From contig JBGVNW010000001.1 in assembly GCA_045125935.1 (NCBI GenBank), forward strand, positions 1-25,817: a stretch of DNA of 25,817 nucleotides, written 5' to 3'. Numbering within the stretch: the first letter of the stretch is position 1; the number at the start of each line of letters is the position of its first letter. The notes under the pieces are model-generated. The model did no database searches, was not told the origin of the DNA, and saw only the letters and a program-made list of their open reading frames with translations. The DNA is from CAG-877 sp045125935. Lineage in GTDB: Bacteria > Bacillota_I > Bacilli_A > RF39 > UBA660. Both the position numbers and the translations under genes were made by a program. This document shows positions 20,997-25,817 of the stretch, in pieces.

Positions 20997-23636
20997 TTAT
21001 CCAACAAGATTAATTAATGGCATACCAGTATCTGTTGTTGGAATTCCATTATCCTCATCTCGTTTAACAAAATTAAACATTGAAGCATTAGCATTAGAAG
21101 ACATATCACTTTGTTCAGGAGGAACAACCTTAACAGTACCAAAATCACTAGTATCTTCAAGAGCCACAGTAGGTCTAACACTACTTTGATTAATCATTGA
21201 ATATGAATCAGGTATTGCATAAGAATTAGTTGGTATTGATAATTTTCTTTCTTGAGCACTTGTCATTGCAAAATCAGGTATAGCGGACTGAACATCATCT
21301 TTCATCCCAAAGTCTCCAAAACTAGGCATTTGTTTTTGACCCGCCATATCATGTGACCAATCATTTTGAGACTCCATTCCATTAGATATTTGCATAGAAG
21401 CATTTAGATTATTCGTTTCATTTCTCATATATTTAGTTGGGTTTGATGATGAAATAAATTCACCCTGTGAAACATCAGCATCATAATCAGGCCCCATTCC
21501 ACGAGGAACCTTAGGTATATCTATTTTATTACCTGTAGGAACTACTGGAAGTGGAATTTCTTGATTTTTCTTATTTGAAACAACTTCATTTTCACTTACA
21601 ATTTTCTTCACAGTTGTATCATTATTATGTTTCTTTAATTCATGATTCAATACCTTTTTATGAGATTCAACTTGTGAAACAGGACGTTCAACTGGAACAA
21701 CTTTAGGACCTACACTTTTATCAATTGCTTGAACTCTAGCATTAACATCCCTTACTCTATTTTCAAATTCTTCTGATCTTAAATCATTTTCAATATTTTG
21801 ACCATAACCATCTTCAACGTTCATCGCTCTTTCTTGAACAGGCCTCTCATTACGACGCATCTGTATTGGAGCCGATGCTATATTACCATTCCAAATAGTA
21901 ACAACATCACAGTTAGCACTCCATGGAGAAGGATCAGGCATTTCCATTTTAACAATCAATGGAATTCTAAACGCCATTCCAAATCCCAAACAAGTTCCAG
22001 ATTGTAAAGATTTTTGTTTTTCCACAATTTCATCACTAATATTTGGAACCATTTTTCGAATATAATCAACATCAACAGGATGATTAATTTTAAAAATCAT
22101 AAAGTTAGAACATTGAGAAATAACAGTTTCAGACAACTCAACAGGTCGTTGTGAAATAAGACCCAAGACAACTCCATACTTACGACCTTCCTTAGCAATT
22201 CTTTCAAATATATTATAACCAAGTAAAAATCTATCAGTATCATCTTGAACATATCTATGAGCTTCTTCAATAACTATATGAAAAGGAATACTTGCCCTTT
22301 CTGGCAATCCCTTAGAAAAATCAAATATAAGTCGTGAAAATATTTTAGTAATAACTTTAGCAAAATCATCATCAACATCATCTAGATTGATATTAATAAT
22401 TTGGTACTTACAACCATTATCTATTATCATTGATGACAAGTATGTTTCCAAAGATACATAATTAGGATAATCAAAATACTTAGCATTTTCACCAACTATC
22501 AATGAATGTAATCTAACTTTTAAAGTAATAGCATCAGCATAAGTATTTTCATTTCTAAGCCATCCTTCACTTATTAAAGTAAAGTTTAACGCTTTCTCTA
22601 GAGTTTCCAAATTATAATAAGCATCAGTTGCATAAGGTTCATAATTTTCATACTCTGCTTTAATAAAAGATGTAACATATTCAGTTAACAACACACTCTC
22701 TGTAAATTGTCCCTGATTATCAATTAAAAAACATTCCCTAAACTTTCTCTTATAACCAATACCTTGTACAACAGCTTCTAAATTAAATTGAGGTGTTGAA
22801 CAACTAGACAATATCGAAAATATTTCATTACGCTTATTAGGAGCAGTCTCATTTGTATACAAAACTGTCATGATTGCTTTAGCAATTAAATAATTCTTAT
22901 AATCGTTTGCTTCCTTATCACTTTGTGAAAAAACTAAAGCAAGTTTTAGCATTCTTTCTATCATAGGCAATTGTGAATGACTAGTAACTTGTAATAATAA
23001 AGCCAAATCAGTAACATTAAGCAAGAAAATAGGTATTCTTAATTTTTCTGCTCCGCTATTTATCTCATTAGTACTGTAATAACGATAATGATAATTAGTA
23101 TTAATCGTATTTAAATTATTAAAAGCATTATAATACTCTCCAGATGAATCAAATAATAAAATATTAGCTTTATATGGAAAAAGTCTTTCATCATGAAACA
23201 TATTTTGAAAAAGTCTTGAAACCCCACAACTCTTACCAGAACCACTATTACCAAATACTGCAAAATGATTACTAAAGAAATTATTAACATTTAAATATAC
23301 AGGATAATCATTATAAAATGGACTAACACCCAATTTTATATACCCTTGTTCATTTTTACCAACAATATAAGGGATTTCATCTTCACTTATTACTCTAATT
23401 CTAGAATCTAAAGAAGGTTTTCTAATAACACCACCAAGTAGTTTATCATCAACAATCTCACCAAGAAATCTAACTTTAACTAAATCTCCATCAAGATCAT
23501 CTACTTCACCCAAAATTGTTTTATAATCATCTTCAAAAATTATATGTAAATTCATCAAATTAATAGTCGCACTTGTACCCTCTGTTAACCTAATTGTCGC
23601 AAAGCGATCATTAATATAAATAATTTTATCGAACAT
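20997..23636 (-). CDS. HerA-type (DUF87) ATPase with a long disordered C-terminal tail
   Basis: The 879-residue protein belongs to the HerA/FtsK-superfamily DNA translocases. It has an N-terminal beta-barrel (HAS-type, about 1-75), Walker A GNSGSGKS (129-136) with FDSSGEYY after it, Walker B FHIVIEEAHRY, and a sensor SQRPVELSETV. Homologues form hexameric pumps, often paired with the NurA nuclease in DNA end processing; no NurA is near. From about residue 600 to the end the sequence is low-complexity and polar (Asn, Ser, Met, Pro, Val), probably disordered, closing with a short FVKRDEDNGIPTTDTG motif that could bind a partner. The gene has its own promoter and terminator and lies between ylxM and ffh. 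Role: DNA handling, details unknown. Confidence 0.88.
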   Translation of the reverse strand: MFDKIIYINDRFATIRLTEGTSATINLMNLHIIFEDDYKTILGEVDDLDGDLVKVRFLGEIVDDKLLGGVIRKPSLDSRIRVISEDEIPYIVGKNEQGYIKLGVSPFYNDYPVYLNVNNFFSNHFAVFGNSGSGKSCGVSRLFQNMFHDERLFPYKANILLFDSSGEYYNAFNNLNTINTNYHYRYYSTNEINSGAEKLRIPIFLLNVTDLALLLQVTSHSQLPMIERMLKLALVFSQSDKEANDYKNYLIAKAIMTVLYTNETAPNKRNEIFSILSSCSTPQFNLEAVVQGIGYKRKFRECFLIDNQGQFTESVLLTEYVTSFIKAEYENYEPYATDAYYNLETLEKALNFTLISEGWLRNENTYADAITLKVRLHSLIVGENAKYFDYPNYVSLETYLSSMIIDNGCKYQIININLDDVDDDFAKVITKIFSRLIFDFSKGLPERASIPFHIVIEEAHRYVQDDTDRFLLGYNIFERIAKEGRKYGVVLGLISQRPVELSETVISQCSNFMIFKINHPVDVDYIRKMVPNISDEIVEKQKSLQSGTCLGFGMAFRIPLIVKMEMPDPSPWSANCDVVTIWNGNIASAPIQMRRNERPVQERAMNVEDGYGQNIENDLRSEEFENRVRDVNARVQAIDKSVGPKVVPVERPVSQVESHKKVLNHELKKHNNDTTVKKIVSENEVVSNKKNQEIPLPVVPTGNKIDIPKVPRGMGPDYDADVSQGEFISSSNPTKYMRNETNNLNASMQISNGMESQNDWSHDMAGQKQMPSFGDFGMKDDVQSAIPDFAMTSAQERKLSIPTNSYAIPDSYSMINQSSVRPTVALEDTSDFGTVKVVPPEQSDMSSNANASMFNFVKRDEDNGIPTTDTGMPLINLVG

Positions 23637-23676
23637 ACGTGAAAACCCCTTTCCACTCTTATCCTATCATATAACA

Positions 23677-23705
23677 ATTATACAAATATTATCTTTTTTT
23701 TACAA
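23677..23705 (-). promoter_or_regulatory. Promoter of the HerA-type gene
   Basis: Minus-strand -35 TTGTAA (23705-23700), a 17-nt spacer and -10 TATAAT (23682-23677), about 40 nt upstream of the start. Confidence 0.65.
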
Positions 23706-23731
23706 GAAAAAAAGACAAGAATAAATCTCAT

Positions 23732-24028
23732 CTAATAAAAAATATCTTCTATATTTTTACATATCTCTTCATTATCAATAGTTTTAAGAAGAGCATCTAT
23801 TTTTTTTAGTTTACAATTTAATTGAAGTTTATCTTCATAGTCCTCTAATTTTTCAACAACTATTTTTAATTGCTTATGAATAGCATTTCTACTTACATTA
23901 TAATTCTCAGCCATTTCACTTAAACTCAAATTATTAAAATAGTAATTTTCAAAATATTCTTTCTGCTTATCAGTAAGAAGATCCCCATACAAATCGTATA
24001 ACTCATTATAGTAAATAATATCTTCCAT
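23732..24028 (-). CDS. ylxM: YlxM-type SRP-associated helix-turn-helix protein
   Basis: The 98-residue protein is a YlxM/UPF0122 member. It has LYGDLLTDKQKEYFENYYFN followed by an HTH (LSLSEMAENYNVSRNAIHKQ), as in sigma-factor region 4, then a helical C terminus. YlxM genes accompany ffh or ftsY, and the Streptococcus homologue stimulates SRP GTPase activity. Two ATGs stand side by side (24031 and 24028); the second is better spaced from AGGTG. It lies 5-8 bp after ftsY, in one operon, which supports the SRP link. Confidence 0.9.
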   Translation of the reverse strand: MEDIIYYNELYDLYGDLLTDKQKEYFENYYFNNLSLSEMAENYNVSRNAIHKQLKIVVEKLEDYEDKLQLNCKLKKIDALLKTIDNEEICKNIEDIFY

Positions 24029-24036
24029 CATATCAC

Positions 24037-25146
24037 CTACACTAAATCTTTAAACAACCCATAAATATACTTCTCAATATCAAATACTTGTAAGTCTTCT
24101 TTTGCTTCACCTAAACCAATATATTTAACAGGTAACCCTACAGTTGCTTTAATAGCTAAAACTATACCACCCTTAGCAGTACCATCCAATTTAGTTAAAA
24201 CAATTCCAGTTAAATTTGTAATTTCTTTAAACGCCTTAGCTTGACTAATTCCATTTTGTCCAGTTGTTGCATCAATTACAAGTAAGGTTTCTCTAGCACC
24301 GCCTTCAATTTGACCATCTATTACCTTATTAATTTTTTCTAGTTCTTTCATTAAATTAACTTTGTTTTGTAAACGTCCTGCCGTATCAATTAAAACAACA
24401 TCATAATTATCATTTTTAGCCATAACTAATCCATCAAATACAACACTAGCAGGATCAGCACCTTGATCTTTTCCATAAAAACCAACTTCAATTTTTTCGC
24501 TCCACTCTTTCAATTGAGAAACAGCACCAGCTCTAAATGTATCAGCGCCAACTAATAAAACATTCTTACCCTCATTTTTCAAATTCCAAGCAAGTTTTCC
24601 AATAGTTGTCGTTTTTCCAACACCATTAACACCTACAAAAAGTAAAACTGTTGGACCATCTTCAGCATAATTAATTTTACTTGATAAAACTTCATCATCA
24701 ACATAAGTAATAAATAATTCATCAACAATAATTTCTTTTAACTCATCAGGTTTAACAATACCCTCTTTTCTTACTCTATCACGAAGTTTATCAATTAAAT
24801 CCATGACAGTATTAACACCAATATCTGCCATAATTAAAATTTCTTCTAATTCATCAAAATACTCATCATTAACCTTGTTATATTTATTAGTAAGATTGGC
24901 AAGTTTTGAAACAAAACCCTGTCTTGACTTAGTTAAACCCTTTTCATAGACTTTAACACTTTTATTGACTGTATCTTTTTTTGTTTCCTTCTTTTCAACT
25001 GACTTTTCTACTTCTATATCAATAACCTTTTCTTCTATAGACTCATCATCTAAAGAAGAATCATCTATTTTCTTTGCTTCAACTACATCTTCTACAATTT
25101 CTTCATTCTTTTGAAACATACTTTTAATTTTACTAAATAATCCCAT
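24037..25146 (-). CDS. ftsY: SRP receptor GTPase FtsY
   Basis: FtsY is the membrane-associated receptor that docks SRP-ribosome complexes. The 369-residue protein starts with a basic amphipathic MGLFSKIKSMF, then a short acidic A domain (about 15-60), then the NG domain: GVNGVGKTTTIGKLA, ADTFRAGAVSQL, DTAGRLQNKVNLMKEL, TKLDGTAKGG and GLGEAKEDLQVFD. The ATG at 25146 follows GGGTGA; a TTG frame start at 25158 lies upstream of that site and is rejected. ylxM follows in the same operon. Confidence 0.97.
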   Translation of the reverse strand: MGLFSKIKSMFQKNEEIVEDVVEAKKIDDSSLDDESIEEKVIDIEVEKSVEKKETKKDTVNKSVKVYEKGLTKSRQGFVSKLANLTNKYNKVNDEYFDELEEILIMADIGVNTVMDLIDKLRDRVRKEGIVKPDELKEIIVDELFITYVDDEVLSSKINYAEDGPTVLLFVGVNGVGKTTTIGKLAWNLKNEGKNVLLVGADTFRAGAVSQLKEWSEKIEVGFYGKDQGADPASVVFDGLVMAKNDNYDVVLIDTAGRLQNKVNLMKELEKINKVIDGQIEGGARETLLVIDATTGQNGISQAKAFKEITNLTGIVLTKLDGTAKGGIVLAIKATVGLPVKYIGLGEAKEDLQVFDIEKYIYGLFKDLV

Positions 25147-25179
25147 ATTTTCACCCAAAAAAAGTATAACATAAATAGC

Positions 25180-25216
25180 AAAAAAAAACTACTAAACAAG
25201 AAATGCTGTTTAGTAG
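25180..25216 (-). terminator. Terminator after the 128-residue unknown gene
   Basis: A 10-bp stem CTACTAAACA / TGTTTAGTAG (25189-25198 and 25207-25216) with an 8-nt loop is followed by a long T-run on the minus strand. It separates this gene from ftsY. Confidence 0.85.
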
Positions 25217-25219
25217 AAA

Positions 25220-25606
25220 CTACTTTTGACCACTAGACTTCTGAAATCTTCTATATTCTAAAAAGTCTCTAACTTCACTTTGTGTAAATGCATCACGACC
25301 TTGATCCTCCATAGATTTTGAGCAAACAACCAAAAACTTAGCCACATCAATTTCACTCATATCGCTTGGAATTTGATCATAAACCAAAGCATGATTACCA
25401 GATACAATTGCCCCATAAGTAACGATAAACTGTTGAAAATCATTACAATATCCAGCCGGAACACGGACACCATTCAAAACAATTGTACTATCTTCATATG
25501 CATATCCAATTTCTTGAAGTTCTTTTAAGGCATAAAACGTTGGTTCAGAGTTCCCTTTTACACGAAGTTCAACGGAAAAATTTTTATTACGCTCAGTTAT
25601 TGCCAT
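25220..25606 (-). CDS. Unrecognised 128-residue protein
   Basis: I do not recognise this protein. It starts MAITERNKNFSVELRVKGNS and includes YALKELQEIGYAYEDSTIVL, VPAGYCNDFQQFIVTYGAIV and a helical, charged C terminus (QSEVRDFLEYRRFQKSSGQK). It is soluble, with no signal peptide, membrane segment or known catalytic motif. GAGGTGAT precedes the ATG at good spacing, and it has its own promoter and terminator, so it is a real single gene. Codon use resembles the flanking housekeeping genes. Confidence 0.8.
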   Translation of the reverse strand: MAITERNKNFSVELRVKGNSEPTFYALKELQEIGYAYEDSTIVLNGVRVPAGYCNDFQQFIVTYGAIVSGNHALVYDQIPSDMSEIDVAKFLVVCSKSMEDQGRDAFTQSEVRDFLEYRRFQKSSGQK

Positions 25607-25635
25607 AATATAATCACCTCAAATTAACTGCTTTC

Positions 25636-25664
25636 ATAGTAACACATAATTAAAATTATTTCAA
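25636..25664 (-). promoter_or_regulatory. Promoter of the 128-residue unknown gene
   Basis: Minus-strand -35 TTGAAA (25664-25659), a 17-nt spacer and an extended -10 TGTTACTAT (TACTAT at 25641-25636). Confidence 0.65.
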
Positions 25665-25710
25665 TAACAATAACACTCAGTAAAAAAGAGTAAAAATAAT
25701 TAATTTAAGA

Positions 25711-25751
25711 AAAATAGATAGAATTTAATAGAAAATAATTTTATCTATTTT
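25711..25751. terminator. Possible terminator hairpin near the right edge
   Basis: AAAATAGATA (25711-25720) pairs with TATCTATTTT (25742-25751) over a 21-nt AT-rich loop. T-rich runs follow on both strands. No gene ending here is visible inside the window. Confidence 0.4.
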
Positions 25752-25784
25752 TTTCTTCTCAAAAATAAAAATATTTGTCCACGA

Positions 25785-25808
25785 CAAAAAGACACCAAAA
25801 TAGTGTTT
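25785..25808 (-). terminator. Terminator of a leftward gene entering from the right edge
   Basis: AGACAC (25790-25795) pairs with GTGTTT (25803-25808), with one G-U, and TTTTT follows on the minus strand. A TAA at 25810-25808 may be the stop codon of the off-window gene. Confidence 0.45.
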
Positions 25809-25817
25809 AAAAAAAGT

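Noticed and set aside
20997..22007. Plus-strand ORFs inside the HerA-type gene
   Set aside because: Shadows of the low-complexity tail on the other strand, with no promoter or ribosome site.
23692..23717. T-run and A-run hairpin after ylxM as a terminator
   Set aside because: The stem is only A-T pairs and no T-run follows it on the minus strand.

Overview
The window is AT-rich, densely packed DNA from a low-GC, spore-forming Bacillota. An Erysipelotrichales-like or RF39-like gut member of the Bacilli is likely; this rests on gene content and codon style, not on a marker search. The evidence is a B. subtilis-type SUF order (sufCDSUB), YlxM, RecX, RpoZ and PrsA genes, strong AGGAGG-type ribosome sites, frequent extended -10 promoters (TGATATAAT recurs), and CotD-like and YjcZ-like sporulation genes. 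UGA is used as a stop.

Layout. At 1-650 are a possible small RNA at the left edge and a tail-less SSB. At 651-5450 a leftward SUF iron-sulfur operon runs sufC, a short sufD, sufS, sufU, an unrecognised gene, sufB. At 5584-6882 is an unrecognised protein with a proline-rich linker and coiled coil. At 7022-9551 are rightward genes (membrane-anchored protein, HIT protein, PrsA) with two tiny YjcZ-like genes on the other strand. At 9567-12410 are leftward genes for a GT-C-like membrane protein, RecX, RpoZ and an ASCH protein. At 12471-18537 a spore coat (CotD-like) gene is split by a 5.76-kb element. At 18600-25606 are leftward housekeeping genes: an orphan Dam methylase, ffh, a HerA/DUF87 ATPase, ylxM, ftsY and an unknown gene.

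The main discovery is the split coat gene. Its 5' part (18364-18537) and 3' part (12471-12600) lie in the same orientation on the minus strand. Joining them at a shared CA dinucleotide restores one 101-codon CotD-like frame. The two element ends brought together give a symmetric attP: a perfect 10-bp inverted repeat (TCTATCAAAA / TTTTGATAGA), each copy 11 bp from the same CA core. The element encodes a large serine recombinase. This is the architecture of skin-type elements that are excised in the mother cell during sporulation. The 5' part has a sigma-K-like -10 box, and the 3' part keeps the gene's terminator. Unusually, the element also carries mnmA (tRNA 2-thiolation) behind a leader that looks like a ribosome-dependent attenuator, a PD-(D/E)XK nuclease-like gene, and a DinD homologue.

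Functional links: SufS, SufU and SufBCD build Fe-S clusters, and SufS could also feed sulfur to MnmA. FtsY, YlxM and Ffh belong to the SRP membrane-targeting pathway; no 4.5S/6S RNA gene was seen.
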